A DNA stretch of 64,000 nucleotides from Mastigias papua (lineage: Eukaryota > Cnidaria > Scyphozoa > Rhizostomeae > Mastigiidae), in contig OZ025268.1 of the NCBI GenBank assembly GCA_964019165.1, forward strand, positions 18,016,784-18,080,783. Direction: 5' to 3'. This document shows positions 1 through 11,364 of the stretch, one piece after another (within the stretch, counting starts at the first letter, position 1; each line of letters opens with the position of its first letter). The position numbers and the translations under genes were made by a program. Under the pieces are notes generated by a model. That model made no database searches. It was not told the origin of the DNA and was given only the letters and a program-made list of their open reading frames with translations.

Positions 1-1107
1 GACTTTGTATTTCAATCCACTTAATTCGTATTTCAAATGAATTTCAATTTGATTAGTTTCTCTTATTTTATATATTTAGAAGCTATGAAGTTTATAAGGA
101 GGTGAAGCCCTACATAGTGCAAAAGAGCCTCTTTGAGCGACCTCCAAAAGGAGGTCCTCTATAGATACCCATTACCAGGGTTATCGTAAGCATTCCAATA
201 CTGAGGAGATCACAAAACAAGAGGTAAACACGTTAACACAAGAGGAACTTCCCACACTGCGGTAAAAGCACAATATCTCAAAGGGTTTTTTCTAATGTGC
301 AGTTCTACACAAAACGTGCAGTTCTAAAAGCTCATTGTGCAGTTCTAGAGACAGATCTGTGCAGCTTATACTATTATGTATCTACTAAGTATGACAACAA
401 TACATGCATGATTTCCGAACAAAATACAACATAACGTGAAGAAAAATAAGTCAAATTGCAATAAATGAAAGGAATCGTAGACAGTTAGTAGCTGCTATAG
501 ATAAAAACAATGACAGGTAGAGGGCTAAGACACGAGTCTTGTGGAATAACAATCTCTAGATCAGCAATTTCTGAATCAATGGCATTACTCCCAAAGAACT
601 GTTTGCGGTTGTTAATTTAAGACTTGGACTAGAGAAGGTAACAGTGTTGGGTATCATAAAGTGCTACCCTTTTCCATAGGATGATGTAATCAACATTATC
701 ACAAGCCTATCTAAGGTGAATGAACACTAATCCAGTTAGCTTGCAAAGAACTAGCCTATCGTGCAAGTCACCCCTGCTTTTCAGGAGGCAAGTTGCTGTA
801 TAATAGATGTAATGTAAGTGTTCCATGACTTTTGGCAGTAATAGTAGGTACATATATTTTTTAGATATTGTAGTTTATTTATGTACACGTTTTCTGTTAA
901 GCCTCAAGGTTGCAATGTATTCTCATTCTCCTTGAGGTATTGTCTTGTAATCATGTGTTGTAATTGTAGATCTAAGAATGATGTAAAAAAAAAGTTGCTG
1001 TAGACTGAAGAAGCACACTACCTGACAAGTCACTGGAGAACTGGCCGTCAACTGTTCCTAAACGGGTGATTAGTTGTCTTCTGCTCTGTGGTAAGGGATG
1101 AACTCAG
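1..1107. other. Intergenic DNA, no gene seen
   Basis: No ORF, splice-linked exon or recognised repeat could be supported here. The only structure noticed is an 11-base motif GTGCAGTTCTA present three times within 50 bases (about 297, 316 and 336), with a fourth partial copy near 360. Confidence 0.5.
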
Positions 1108-1118
1108 TTGTGTGTGTG

Positions 1119-1193
<75 letters not shown>
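1108..1193. repeat. (TG)n microsatellite
   Basis: A nearly pure TG dinucleotide run with one C interruption near the start. It abuts the 3' end of a minus-strand LINE remnant, so on that strand it reads as a (CA)n tail. The same LINE 3' end plus a short (CA)n occurs near 39910-39995, which suggests that the microsatellite grew from the LINE tail. Confidence 0.9.
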
Positions 1194-1195
<2 letters not shown>

Positions 1196-1508
1196 TTATT
1201 TTACATCGATTTTATTTCTAGTTTACAAATATACATATATATGCACGTAAACTAATCTAAATCGATAACTAAGTAATCATAAATAAGGAATAAAAATATT
1301 TTTGAATTCTATTTGCAATCTAAATGAAAAGATACTAATTTCTATATATACATTTACATATACTGCATTTACAGTTAGGGCCCTCCCACTTTTTAAGCAT
1401 ATTTCTAAAGATATTTAGATTTTCTGCCGACTTCATATCATTTGGCAGTCCATTCCACACTTGTGGGCCTAGGGATCGGAGGCTATTTGAACCAAAGGTG
1501 ACTTGATT
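1194..1508 (-). pseudogene. CR1/L2-like LINE 3' end (RT C-terminus and 3' UTR)
   Basis: The minus strand reads the standard C-terminal end of a non-LTR reverse transcriptase: a QVTFGSNSLRSLGPQVWNGL block, then a PNDMKSAENLNIFR block, then a lysine- and cysteine-rich tail ending at a stop at 1335-1337. About 140 bases of AT-rich 3' UTR follow and end in the (CA)n run. Only the last fifty or so codons are left, so the copy is heavily 5'-truncated and dead. The WNxLP block is typical of CR1-, L2- and Jockey-type LINEs; I assign CR1/L2-like without a subfamily. Confidence 0.7.
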
Positions 1509-1650
1509 TGGTCTTCAGAAAACTACGGCTAAATCTGTCACATAGATATGATGAAATATTACAATGGCTAAGCTGAGCTCTTCCCGCTGTTGCCCTGGAA
1601 TCTTTGGACTAAAAAACTAAACAAGAAATACAAGGAAAGGTAGGCGGAAA

Positions 1651-1811
1651 TACGTTCGGAATGAAATCCGGCTTCCATCAGGGATCTCTCTATTCTGCAA
1701 CAATTCAAAAATCACCTCAAAACATGGAGTGAATACGATCCCCAGGAAGATCAGCCTGACCTTGCCTTTTTACCTTCCCTAATCATTTCTATAGACGATA
1801 TGTTAAAATGA
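1651..1811 (+). pseudogene. LINE RT C-terminal remnant
   Basis: The plus strand reads NPASIRDLSILQQFKNHLKT and then a short acidic tail ending in TGA at 1809-1811. The NxPxSIRxxxxLxxFKxxL pattern is the usual last block of a LINE reverse transcriptase. A stop just upstream breaks the frame. It lies beside, and opposite to, the LINE end at 1194-1508, so this is a second, independent insertion. Confidence 0.5.
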
Positions 1812-2526
1812 AAAAGGTCGGGCGTCATTATTCCATCCAGTCGGCAATCTATCAAATCATTTCTTGTACGACTGCCCCATTGGCTGCGGAAAGGTCATGT
1901 TTTTCATGGATGGGGGGCTAGAACGGTGCACAAATGGCTAGGAACACTTCCATCTAAGCAGCATCCTCAAAAATCCGAAGGCTACCGACCATGGATCGCC
2001 ATTGTTCTCTATAGCGCGCTCTGCTTTTCAATAAACTATATAAATTGGTGTCATCTATCCTCATTCTCTGAGGACAACCATGAGCCTTTTTCCTGAGGAC
2101 AACCTTGGGTCCTTCTTTGATCTATTGAGGAATAGATATTTAGCTTGAGCTTGAACCTTATTTTTTATCCTTTCTACCTAACTCTTATTATCTTCAGGTA
2201 ACAGCGCCTTTTAAATGCGCTTTAAATATGTAAATTAAATGCTTGGGCAGGGATTTTCGTGTTCAAACTTCATTATATTTCCAACGGAAATGATACCTAC
2301 ATTAGTGGCCAATAGCCCTGGGACACTGCACATTTTGTACTCCGCAATGAAGTTCCATCTTCTTAAACAGTGTTCCTGTGATAATGGGAAAATTTCAATT
2401 GCACGCCCAACTTCAAGTGTCCCATAGACGAACCAACATAGTCCTAGGGGGGACGTGGTCCGTGTATGTTGCAATAATGACAAAATGTAGAGGAATGTGG
2501 TGTTTTATCAGGATCTAGCATTAACA
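1812..2526. other. Intergenic DNA, no gene seen
   Basis: Overlapping ORFs of 60 to 80 codons run on both strands at 2235-2483, but none has a recognisable domain, splice signals or conserved-looking composition. I do not call a gene. Confidence 0.45.
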
Positions 2527-2544
2527 TAGACACACACACACACA

Positions 2545-2612
<68 letters not shown>

Positions 2613-2615
2613 CAC
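2527..2615. repeat. (CGCA)n / (CA)n microsatellite
   Basis: A CA run is followed by about twenty CGCA tetranucleotides and a final short CA run. The alternating Cys-Val-Arg-Ala ORF seen through it on the minus strand is an artefact of the repeat. Confidence 0.9.
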
Positions 2616-3269
2616 ACACATTTATTTATTTGTAGCATTGACAAACAAGGGTAAACAACCTTTAAGTCACACTTACCTACAACGGCAAACTCAACTTCAT
2701 GAATGTCTTCGGAAGCACACGAGTCATATGCTGCTCATCCAACCTAGAGTTCTAACCTAGAGTTCTTCTGCCGTATGAATTTCTATTTATGCACCAGCAA
2801 GAGCCCTCAGTTCAAAATAAAACGTGGGAATTTCAAGTTGGCCACAAATGTTCAACAGGCTATGTACATGACTTTCTACCCACATTCATTAGTATTTTGT
2901 CGAATAATATGAGGCATTACCTAATTACATGCAACACATCATCCTTGTGAAAGGCAGCTAAAGTCGTAAACATGCTCAACTTTGAAAGTCCAGCGTCGCA
3001 AGAAAAGGGTCCCCAGGTGATAATCCTGATGAGACGAGCTCTTTTTCGCTTTTCGACCAGAGTCATATTCTCATATTAAAGGTTTCCTGTCATGATAAAA
3101 CGCCATGGTTTCAAGGACTCTGGTAACAAACTGACAAAGTAGTACTACTGGGTGTTCTTCTGACATTGAAAACATATGGATTAAGTGTATGAATGGATCG
3201 ATGCATCAGAAATGAATGTCAATCAAGGATATGTTGGATGTAGTGTAGACTAAGGGACTATCAATTACA

Positions 3270-3392
3270 AAGGTTAAACTCCTCTGCATAACAAATGACT
3301 CAAAGCTACAATTTCAACAACATATAGAAACAATTTGCGAAATGGCAAACCAAAGATTAAAGGCTTTCTCTCGTATCACTGGACATCTACAA
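3270..3392 (+). pseudogene. LINE reverse-transcriptase fragment
   Basis: The plus strand reads KVKLLCITNDSKLQFQQHIE and then TICEMANQRLKAFSRITGHL. This matches the VKLLGxxIDxxLxFxxHIxxLCxxA block downstream of the RT active site in CR1-like LINEs. Weaker matches in shifted frames continue to about 3560, so the copy is frameshifted. No active-site motif is present. Confidence 0.6.
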
Positions 3393-3734
3393 ACATGGAC
3401 GTGGGGAGGGGCTTTAAGTTTAGGAGGGCTACAAACTACCTGCTTGGAACACTGATATTTTTGCCCGAATAAGTGGCTGTCAAGCCCTAGAAAGCTACAG
3501 CTATTTATGGGAAAAACTATTGCTTCTTCTGAAGAAAAGGGCCCGAATGAAATAGATTTCTGCCCATTTGGGTAAAACCCATAAAGCAAATACATTATAC
3601 AAAATGTTCATAATGTCGACATTTCCCTATTGTCCACTGATTTGGATGTCTTGTGGTACAAAAGAAAACAATAGAATTAAACGGTAACATAAGCGAGCTT
3701 TGAGAATTTTCCCTGGCGACCATAAATCTACATA

Positions 3735-4028
3735 TCGTAAATCCTCGAAATAGCCCCACTTGAATAAGCCCCCATGCTAGAACTTCAGATTGATAATACG
3801 CCCCCACCCCCAGATGATGATGAAGACTTTGATAGCGACTAAAGCCTAAATTTATACAGTTCTTTTAGTATTATGGAGAATAGAAGCTTTGACAACGAGC
3901 TTTTCATGTGAAATGTTTCAAATAATTTTATAAGCCCCCCCTGTGAATAAGCCCTCCCTCGAATAAGACCCACCCAAAAATCATCAAAAATAATTAAGCC
4001 CCCAAGGGGCTAATTCGAGGGTCTACGG
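3735..4028. mobile_element. MITE with TIRs and TA flanks
   Basis: Imperfect inverted ends: TCGTAAATCCTCGAAATAGC on the left, and CCGTAGACCCTCGAATTAGC when the right end is reverse-complemented. Both ends are flanked by TA (3733-3734 and 4029-4030). Inside, GCCCCC/CTTATTC motifs recur on both strands. The roughly 295-base length, TA flanks and lack of an ORF fit a non-autonomous Tc1/mariner-type element. The superfamily is inferred from the TA duplication only. Confidence 0.6.
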
Positions 4029-4307
4029 TACTAAGAACTACTGGTGAAGTCGGACAAAAAATAATCCATTGTAGGAATCTACAGAACTTATGTTCGAAGA
4101 AAATGAATGTGGAAATTTCATTGGCCTTGCCATTCTCTGAGAGTTTTTAACTATTAAAGAAATCACGTATAATTTAATAATAAAAAATCACCCCAGGTGT
4201 CAAAAGCTACAACCTACTCCTATTGACAGTTAAGTTACCTTCTTTATACTAGCCAGATATAAAGTGCCTATAAAATTAGCAAAGTGTAGTACTGTAAAGG
4301 TAGGTAA

Positions 4308-4567
4308 AGATGAGTCCCATGTACGATTCCGTACGTTGGGGGAGTGCCCGTTAGAGGGACACTTATCCTGAGCCGCCGGCATAGTGAGGTAGGGTGGCCA
4401 GTTCCTTTCCTCGCCGCCTTTAGCTTCCCCAGTGTTGCCACCAGGTACCCAATTGCTGCTGGGTGGACAGTGGCGGGGGAACATCCCAACTATGATCCGA
4501 GGCTTCGGCTCGAACCATCGATGTTCTGCTCAGCAGTCAAGCGCTCTAACCACTTGGCCACTCGCCA
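4308..4567 (-). repeat. tRNA-derived SINE, copy A
   Basis: Reading the minus strand from 4567, the element starts GGCGAGTGGCCAAGTGGTTA (a pol III A box) and has a B box, GGTTCGAGCC, about 45 bases later. A tRNA-unrelated body of about 180 bases follows, ending in a CTTTACCTACCTTTA tail. Two more copies lie at 44901-45168 and 62780-63031. The head resembles a tRNA-Ser/Leu gene without its 3' acceptor half. Overlapping ORFs here are artefacts. Confidence 0.85.
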
Positions 4568-4746
4568 ATTGTAGAACTGTATCATAGCAATTTTGGCATT
4601 GTTATAAAAATGAAATCAAGTCAAAAAGAAATTACTATAGTTCATGCTAGTGCACACGGTAATATACTGCTAAAATTTTCCTCTAGATCTGATTACAACT
4701 AGTACCCTTAGATCTTGAGGCTCTTGCCGATGTTAACTGTCACGGA

Positions 4747-5470
4747 CTACATTCTCAATGTTGTTCTTAAAATCCTAACAGTTTCAAGGAGCGCACATTT
4801 CTGTAATGTCTCTGTCCTAATGTTAACAACAACTTTTGCAATCCACATTTCTAATTTTTCTGGTATTATGCCCAGTGCACCAATCACGACCGGGGTGACT
4901 TTTAGCTTTTTTCATTCTATTTCTCTATCTTTTCCTGCTCCTTATCTCTAACTCTTTCATCAATTGGAACACCAATATCATGATTTTATATTCTTTTTTC
5001 GATTTCTCAACAATGACCATATATGGTCTTCGATTCTGAACGTATCTATGGCACTGACTAGTAAAATCCTAAAAAAAATTTCAGCCTCTTGATTTTCCAG
5101 TACACTTTGTGGTATATGCTTATATCATTTACTTTTCCTGTGGAAGGCATTAATACCACATAATTCCCAATTAATGCCTTGTGCAACACTGGCATGCATT
5201 ACTTTGTACTATTTTTGAAAAATTTTACTACCTTCACTAACTTGGTGAGATGTGGTTTCACCCAAGGTAACACACAATCTACAAAACGGTGACTCAGATG
5301 TTGCAGTTGTGCGAGATTTAAGATATGAAATTTATACTCAATTTAGTCTGATCTACATCATCCTTTATCTCCAGAACAAATAGGCCATACATTCTCTTCT
5401 CCCTCCATTTATTCTGTAGCTCATCAATTGTCACTTTCCAACCTCCCTGGGCTCTCTAGATGACTCTCAC
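4747..5470 (-). pseudogene. R2-like LINE 3' half, decayed
   Basis: Minus-strand segments in several frames match the C-terminal region of the cnidarian R2-like non-LTR elements. In order they are: a KRMYGLFVLEIKDD block (about 5390), a zinc-knuckle-like CRLCVTLGETTSHQV block (about 5270), an INWELCGIN block (about 5165), and a VTPVVIGALGIIPEKLEMWI block followed by LLETVRILRTTL and a stop at 4747-4749. The VVIGALG...LLxTxRILRxxL ending is characteristic. Multiple frameshifts and stops make it a dead copy. The RT fragment at 63180-64000 may be from the same family. Confidence 0.65.
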
Positions 5471-5699
5471 CACATCCGTCAACGAAGACCTATAGAACCT
5501 TAAATCTTGGCTACAAGTTAATATAAAATCATTCAATGTTACTAAGACAAAGTGCTTTGCTGTTGGTAGCAGGAAGCGATTGAGAGATAGAAGTCACGAT
5601 AGAACAGCAAAGTCCTCTCTTTCTGGCTGATGAGAATATTCTCATAATAATAATAGACATTAAATACTTTAGAGTTCGCTTGGATGCTTCATCGCAGGA

Positions 5700-5925
5700 A
5701 ACTCAACCGATAGCGATGAAACTAACGGCGAAGAGTGAACGAAAAATTAAAATAATAAAGAACCAATAGTGATGAGGGAACGAATGAATCAAATAGCAAC
5801 GAAACCAATGGCAAAGAGTGAACGAAAAATTCAAATAACAAAGAACCAATAGCGATGAGGGAACGAATGAATCAACTAGCAACGAAACCAACGGCGAAGA
5901 TTGAACGAATGAATTAGCCGGCATC
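5700..5925. repeat. 83-bp tandem repeat
   Basis: Nearly three copies of an 83-base unit containing AAGAGTGAACGAAAAATT and CAAAGAACCAATAG; the AAGAxTGAAC landmarks lie at 5731, 5814 and 5897. The 73-codon minus-strand ORF through it is repeat-derived. Confidence 0.85.
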
Positions 5926-6795
5926 GAGCGAACAATGATGATGAATGAACAAACGAAGCAAGAGGGATAAGCGAAAAAAATAAAAAAAACACCGTCGATT
6001 CAAAATTCACAAGCGAAAATTAAGTACCTCCATACATTGACTGAAATTAAATACCCCTAAGAGATGCAACATCTCCGATGACTTTCTGCGGACTGAATGC
6101 AATGGAAGGCATGAAAAGATCTAAAATAAAAAACTCTGATATAAAAACATTGCACTACATACACATCGAATGACAAAGTTGGGAAATGTTCTTTGACTAA
6201 CTGAACACTACTTTTCGACTCAGCAAAGAAAATACAGTGGGGCCAATGTGGGAAATATTTATGATAAACGAATGCTATCTAGGCAGTATGTACAGAGCCT
6301 AAATTGAAATCAATACATCCAGGAGAATTCAAAACAAATACTAATACGAGAAAAGATATCAACTTAAAACTCTCCAATAAATCAGCAGGTTGCAACTGGA
6401 TATTGAGGATATTTCACCCTTTATTATCCTCTAAGCCGAGCTGATGTAATCTAAAGAACAAAACATTTCTGGGTCTCACTCACAGATTTTCGTAGATTCT
6501 GACCCTCTTCCTCTTACATACAAGCATACACATTCCACATTACCCCCTTTTCTACGTGCATGCTTTTATATTCAGCCCCCAGTGGTATTCAATGCACTCG
6601 AGGAATGTCAACCTGTTTCTAACTGCCACAAAATACTGCCAGAAAACCAATTATTTGATAGGTAAGAACAGAGTCAGCCTTTGATTTGCGTGTGTGCATT
6701 TTCTTAGGGCCCACTCCGACCTGTGCGCAAAATACGCTTTCACCCAGCCCCCTCACCCTTTATACGCACATACAATGTAAAGAAAGCCCCCAAAT
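5926..6795. other. Intergenic DNA, no gene seen
   Basis: AT-rich sequence without a supported ORF or repeat. Confidence 0.4.
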
Positions 6796-6957
6796 GTTCG
6801 AGAGCTCTGATCAGGTCTATTTTCTTCTAACCTAATTGACCAATCATCAGACAGGATTCTGACCACACATGTATTCCACAGCTAAATGTAGGCCCATTTT
6901 GCATGTTGATTGGTCAAATAGGTCGGGAGAAAATAAACCTGATCAGAGCTCTGAAAC
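6796..6957. mobile_element. Palindromic MITE family A, copy 1
   Basis: A 162-base element whose ends are inverted copies: GAGAGCTCTGATCAGG on the left and CCTGATCAGAGCTCTGA on the right. Inner inverted ATTGACCAATCA/TGATTGGTCAAAT blocks bring the arms to about 60 bases, and there is no ORF. Related copies lie at 30852-31010 and 55936-56043. It could fold into a long hairpin. The target duplication is not clear, so I do not assign a superfamily. Confidence 0.75.
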
Positions 6958-7005
6958 ATTTGCCAGCTATGCTCTATGTAAATTGCTCCTTTTACTATAA
7001 CAAAT

Positions 7006-7303
7006 TGTTAAAAATAGACACTCAACATTGATGACGAAGCAAACCGGAACTGCATAGGACATGCACCGTAATGTCGACGTAAACAATATGATTACCTAAT
7101 ATGATGCAATATCGTGTAATTAGATTTATGCTGTATCATGCTTACTTCTATTCTAGAAGCATTACATAATTATCATCCCATAGGGTATATAATGGGCTAG
7201 GGTTCTCTGTTACAAGTTAGTTAATTTCAATGATCTGTGTAGTATAGTATATGAGATACTATCGTATTTCTGTCATCGAAACTCTGCTCTCAAGAAAACA
7301 ACA
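7006..7303 (+). repeat. Copia 5' LTR
   Basis: A 298-base LTR starting TGTTAAAAAT and ending CAAGAAAACAACA. It contains a TATA box, TATATAA, at 7186-7192, the likely core promoter of the element. Confidence 0.95.
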
Positions 7304-7317
7304 GGTTATGGGCCCAG
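7304..7317 (+). other. Copia primer-binding site (initiator tRNA half)
   Basis: GGTTATGGGCCCAG directly follows the LTR. It is complementary to CUGGGCCCAUAACC of the animal initiator tRNA-Met anticodon arm, not to the tRNA 3' end. Drosophila copia is known to prime from a 5' half of initiator tRNA-Met cut in the anticodon loop, and this site implies the same mechanism. Confidence 0.88.
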
Positions 7318-7406
7318 TTCGTAAAACTGTGTGCTGAATTAGAGGATTGTACTATTTATCAATAGTCTGAACCTGGTTAAGTTTAGTTTATTAATCAAAA
7401 CGAAGG

Positions 7407-10400
7407 ATGGCAGGAATTGGAGAAAAATTTGAAATCGAAAAGTTGAACAGATCAAACTGGCCTACGTGGAAATTCCAAATGAAGCATCTTCTCATGGCAA
7501 GGGAACTATGGGAATATGTCGAAGGTACAGCACTTTCTCCTGAGTCGGATAGCGACGGAGCTCAAGCCCGCTATGAAAAAGACAAGCAGAAGGCCATGGC
7601 AACACTAGTGATGGGAATTCAGTCAAATCTGATTTATTTGGTGACGTCATGTACCACACCGAAAGATTTGTGGGATACACTCAAAGCTCAGTTTGAGAGG
7701 AATACTTTGGCAAATAAATTGTTTCTCAAGAGACAGTATTTTACCACAAAGATGAAAGAAGGGCAATCGGTTCAAGATCACCTGAAGAACATGAAAGAAA
7801 TTGTAGATAAATTAGCAGCCCTTGGATCCGAAGTTGCCGAAGAAGAACAAGTCGTTGCATTGTTGATAAGTCTTCCTTCAAGCTTTACAACTCTAGTAAC
7901 AGCTCTGGAAGCAAAAGGAGATGAACTGTCACTATCATTTGTCCAACAAGCGCTCATCAATGAGGAACAAAAACGAGATGTAAGCAGGAAAGCTGTAACA
8001 CTCACAAGCAGCAAGGATTCCGCATTGCAAGTTCAAAAGGAAGCAAAAAGATTTTTCAAAGGAAGGTGTTACAAATGCAATAGAGAGGGTCATAAGAGCT
8101 TTGAATGCACTCAGACCAGCTTCAAATACAAGAAAGCGTTCAAGCAAAATGAACATAATGCGAAGACAGCTGAGAACCAAGGGGAGAATACTACAGACCT
8201 CCAGCTCTTTCTCATGAATACAGGGCAGACAAGAAAAAGTGATGATACTCAATGGGTAATGGATTCTGGAGCCTCACAGCACATGACAGCCAACAAGCAT
8301 TTACTGACAAACTATCAAGAGTTCGATGTGCCTGAAACAGTAAGATTGGGTGATGGACATACTGTAGAAGCGTATGGATCAGGACAAGTAAAGATAACAG
8401 TGAGGATAAGCCAAAACAAAGACATATCTACTCTTTTGGATAAAGTGCTCTTTGTTCCAAAGTTGGCTTGCAACCTATTTAGTGTCAGAGCTGTCACACA
8501 GAAGGGGTACATTGTGCAATTTGGACACAGTTGTTGTTGGATAAAGGACTCCAATGGAAAAGTGAGGGGCAAAGGCAGACTCACTAACAATATGTACATG
8601 CTGATTACTGACGAAGAAATATCGACAAGGAACCATGAAGCTAAAAAGGCAGAGAATGAAAGCCCTCATGAACTGGATTTATGGCATCAAAGATTGGGAC
8701 ATATAAATGAAAATCAATTGCTACAGACAGTGAAGAACAGTCTCGTCAAAGGCATAAATTTCTCAGAAAATGACAAACTGAAGTTCTGCGAAGGTTGTGT
8801 AGAAGGCAAAATGAGCCGAAAACCTTTCAAATCAGTGGGAGGTATCAAGACAACCAGAAAGCTACAGCTCGTACACAGCGATGTTTGTGGACCTATGTCA
8901 GTCCAAAGTTTCACCGGTAAGCTCTACTTTGTCCCATTTATAGATGACTACTCAAGGTGTGTTAAAGTATACTTCATTAGGAAGAAATCAGAAGTACTGG
9001 CCAAGCTGAAAGAATTTGAAGTAGCAGCGACTAACGAGGCTGGTTGTAAAATTGGAACCTTGCGTACAGATAATGGTGGGGAATACACATCACGTGAGCT
9101 TGAAGATTATTTGAAGAAGAAGGGAATCAAGCACGAAACCTCCGTTTCTTACTCTCCTCAGCAGAATGGCGTTGCTGAACGCATGAATAGAACTCTTCTT
9201 GAATCTGCAAGAGCAATGGTTTATCATGCTGGTCTCAGTAAGGAATTTTGGGCAGAAGCAATTAACACTGCAGCCTTCATAAGAAACAGAGTGGTAACTG
9301 TTACAACTGGTCAATCACCATATGAAAGATGGCATGGAAAGGTTCCTGATGTGTCACAATTTCGAGTTTTTGGTTGCATTGCATATGCTCACATACCCGA
9401 AGCTGAAAGAAGGAAACTAGACATGAAAGCCAACAAACTTCATTTTCTGGGCTACAGTGGCACTCAGAAAGGATATCGTCTATTTGATGTGCGGAACAAT
9501 AAAGTCATTGTCAAGAGGGACGTGATTTTTAACGAATCTGATTTTGGACACCAGAAGGAATCCGTTGAAGTGGATGTCGAAAAAGAAGTCTATGCACAAA
9601 ACAAGCTGGTAGATGAAGGAACATCAAAAGCAGCAGAAAATGATTTCTCTAAAGGCGGACAAGTGTTACCTAGAATATCACAGAGATCCACCAAAGGAGT
9701 ATCACCAGCTCGATTTGGTTTAGATGATAATGTGGGAGTATCAGAGGCAACACACGAAGCATTTCATGCGGGAATCAAAGAACCTGCAACCATAGAAGAA
9801 GCCTTTAACAGTGAATATTCAAAGGAATGGAAAGAAGCTACAGATTCTGAGTATGAGTCACTGCTAGAAAATGAAAGATGGGACTTGGTTGATCTACCAG
9901 AAAATAGTAAAGCAATTGGCTGCAAATGGGTATGCAAGGTGAAATATGATGAAAATAGACAAGTTGATCGATTTAAAGGACGTTTGATAGCAAAAGGATA
10001 TTCTCAGCAATATAAGATTAATTATGTAGAAGTATTTTCACCTGTTGTACGATTTGGTTCAATTCGAACCCTGCTGGCATTTGCTGTTGAAAAGGAAATG
10101 ATCATTCATCAGATGGACGTAAAAACAGCATTTTTAAATGGAGATCTAGAAGAAGAAATATACATGGTACAACCAGAGGGGTATGAAGTACCAGATAAAG
10201 AAGACAAAGTTTGCAGACTAAAGAAATCACTTTATGGACTCAAACAATCTCCAAGATGTTGGAACCGTGCATTTACAGAGGAAATGAAGAAGCAAAACTT
10301 CAGACAGAGTCACGCTGATACGTGTATATTTATCAAAGAAGCATCTCAAGCATCTAGCATCAAAGCAATTACAATTATTGCAGTCTATGTGGATGATTTG

Positions 10401-11357
10401 ATTATAATAACTTCAAATCAAAATGAAATGGACGAAATCAAAGATCACTTGAGTAAAGCATTCAAGATGAAAGATATGGGAAGCCGCCACTACTGTCTTG
10501 GTGTGAACATTGAGCAAACTGAAGATGAAATTAGACTTTCTCAGAAACAATATATCATGAAAATGATAGAAAGATATGGACTCCAAGATGCAAATCCAGT
10601 CTCAACACCAATGGACATGAACGTAAAGCATGTTGCAGACGATGGATACAGCAAAGCTGTAGATAAGAGTCAATATCAATCAATGATAGGCAGCCTACTT
10701 TATGCAGCTATTGCAACAAGGCCTGATATTTCATATGCAGTAGGAGCACTCTCAAAATTTAACTCAGCTCCAAAAGAAGCACACCTCACAGCAGCAAAAC
10801 GGATCATAAGGTACTTGAAGGGAACAATCAATGCATCAATACAATACAGAAAAACAGGAAACTTAGAAGTTATTGGCTATAGTGATGCAGATTGGGCAGC
10901 CGATATGAAACACCGACACTCTACGTCTGGCAATGTTTTCATAATGGCAGGTGGGCCAATTAGCTGGCTAAGTCAAAAACAATCAACTGTCGCTCTATCC
11001 ACAGCAGAGGCAGAATATATTGCATTAAGCTCAGCTGCTCAGGAAGCAGTATGGTTGAAACAGTTGCTTAAGGACTTACAAGAAGATGGGAAACAAGCGA
11101 TTACTGTAATGGAAGATAATCAAGGAGCAATCGCAATGGCAAAAAATCCAGTGGCACATAGAAGAACAAAACATATTGATATAAGATATAACTTCGTTCG
11201 TGAGCAAGTAGAGAAAGGAAACCTGCAACTACAATATTGCAATACGAAGGAGATGGTTGCTGACATCTTTACAAAACCAATTTGCAAGAGTCAGTTTTTG
11301 TACCTCCGTTCAAAACTTGGGATGAGAGAAAATACAGCATCATCAACTGTTGATTGA
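7407..11357 (+). CDS. Copia gag-pol polyprotein
   Basis: A single 1316-residue polyprotein that copies the element through an RNA intermediate. Domains in order: a Gag/UBN2-type region (residues 1-200); a CCHC zinc knuckle, CYKCNREGHKSFEC (221-234); an aspartic protease with DSGA (286-289); a GAG-pre-integrase LWHQRLGHIN block (near 425); an integrase with catalytic D492, D555 and E591 (35 residues between the last two) and the NGVAERMN motif; a reverse transcriptase with D904 in QMDVKTAFLNG and the YVDD pair D996-D997; and RNase H with SDADWAAD (from 1159) and STAEAEY. The protease-integrase-RT-RNase H order defines Ty1/copia. There is no internal stop, frameshift or missing catalytic residue. 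Gag and Pol share one frame, so a Gag excess would need splicing or differential processing. The start is the first ATG after the leader. Confidence 0.97.
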   Translation: MAGIGEKFEIEKLNRSNWPTWKFQMKHLLMARELWEYVEGTALSPESDSDGAQARYEKDKQKAMATLVMGIQSNLIYLVTSCTTPKDLWDTLKAQFERNTLANKLFLKRQYFTTKMKEGQSVQDHLKNMKEIVDKLAALGSEVAEEEQVVALLISLPSSFTTLVTALEAKGDELSLSFVQQALINEEQKRDVSRKAVTLTSSKDSALQVQKEAKRFFKGRCYKCNREGHKSFECTQTSFKYKKAFKQNEHNAKTAENQGENTTDLQLFLMNTGQTRKSDDTQWVMDSGASQHMTANKHLLTNYQEFDVPETVRLGDGHTVEAYGSGQVKITVRISQNKDISTLLDKVLFVPKLACNLFSVRAVTQKGYIVQFGHSCCWIKDSNGKVRGKGRLTNNMYMLITDEEISTRNHEAKKAENESPHELDLWHQRLGHINENQLLQTVKNSLVKGINFSENDKLKFCEGCVEGKMSRKPFKSVGGIKTTRKLQLVHSDVCGPMSVQSFTGKLYFVPFIDDYSRCVKVYFIRKKSEVLAKLKEFEVAATNEAGCKIGTLRTDNGGEYTSRELEDYLKKKGIKHETSVSYSPQQNGVAERMNRTLLESARAMVYHAGLSKEFWAEAINTAAFIRNRVVTVTTGQSPYERWHGKVPDVSQFRVFGCIAYAHIPEAERRKLDMKANKLHFLGYSGTQKGYRLFDVRNNKVIVKRDVIFNESDFGHQKESVEVDVEKEVYAQNKLVDEGTSKAAENDFSKGGQVLPRISQRSTKGVSPARFGLDDNVGVSEATHEAFHAGIKEPATIEEAFNSEYSKEWKEATDSEYESLLENERWDLVDLPENSKAIGCKWVCKVKYDENRQVDRFKGRLIAKGYSQQYKINYVEVFSPVVRFGSIRTLLAFAVEKEMIIHQMDVKTAFLNGDLEEEIYMVQPEGYEVPDKEDKVCRLKKSLYGLKQSPRCWNRAFTEEMKKQNFRQSHADTCIFIKEASQASSIKAITIIAVYVDDLIIITSNQNEMDEIKDHLSKAFKMKDMGSRHYCLGVNIEQTEDEIRLSQKQYIMKMIERYGLQDANPVSTPMDMNVKHVADDGYSKAVDKSQYQSMIGSLLYAAIATRPDISYAVGALSKFNSAPKEAHLTAAKRIIRYLKGTINASIQYRKTGNLEVIGYSDADWAADMKHRHSTSGNVFIMAGGPISWLSQKQSTVALSTAEAEYIALSSAAQEAVWLKQLLKDLQEDGKQAITVMEDNQGAIAMAKNPVAHRRTKHIDIRYNFVREQVEKGNLQLQYCNTKEMVADIFTKPICKSQFLYLRSKLGMRENTASSTVD

Positions 11358-11364
11358 GTGGGAG
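11356..11364 (+). other. Copia polypurine tract
   Basis: GAGTGGGAG lies immediately before the 3' LTR and overlaps the last two bases of the stop codon. It is the expected plus-strand primer site. It is short and interrupted by one T, as in many copia elements. Confidence 0.7.

Noticed and set aside
2444..2644. Cys-Val-Arg-Ala repeat ORF
   Set aside because: Translation of the (CGCA)n microsatellite.
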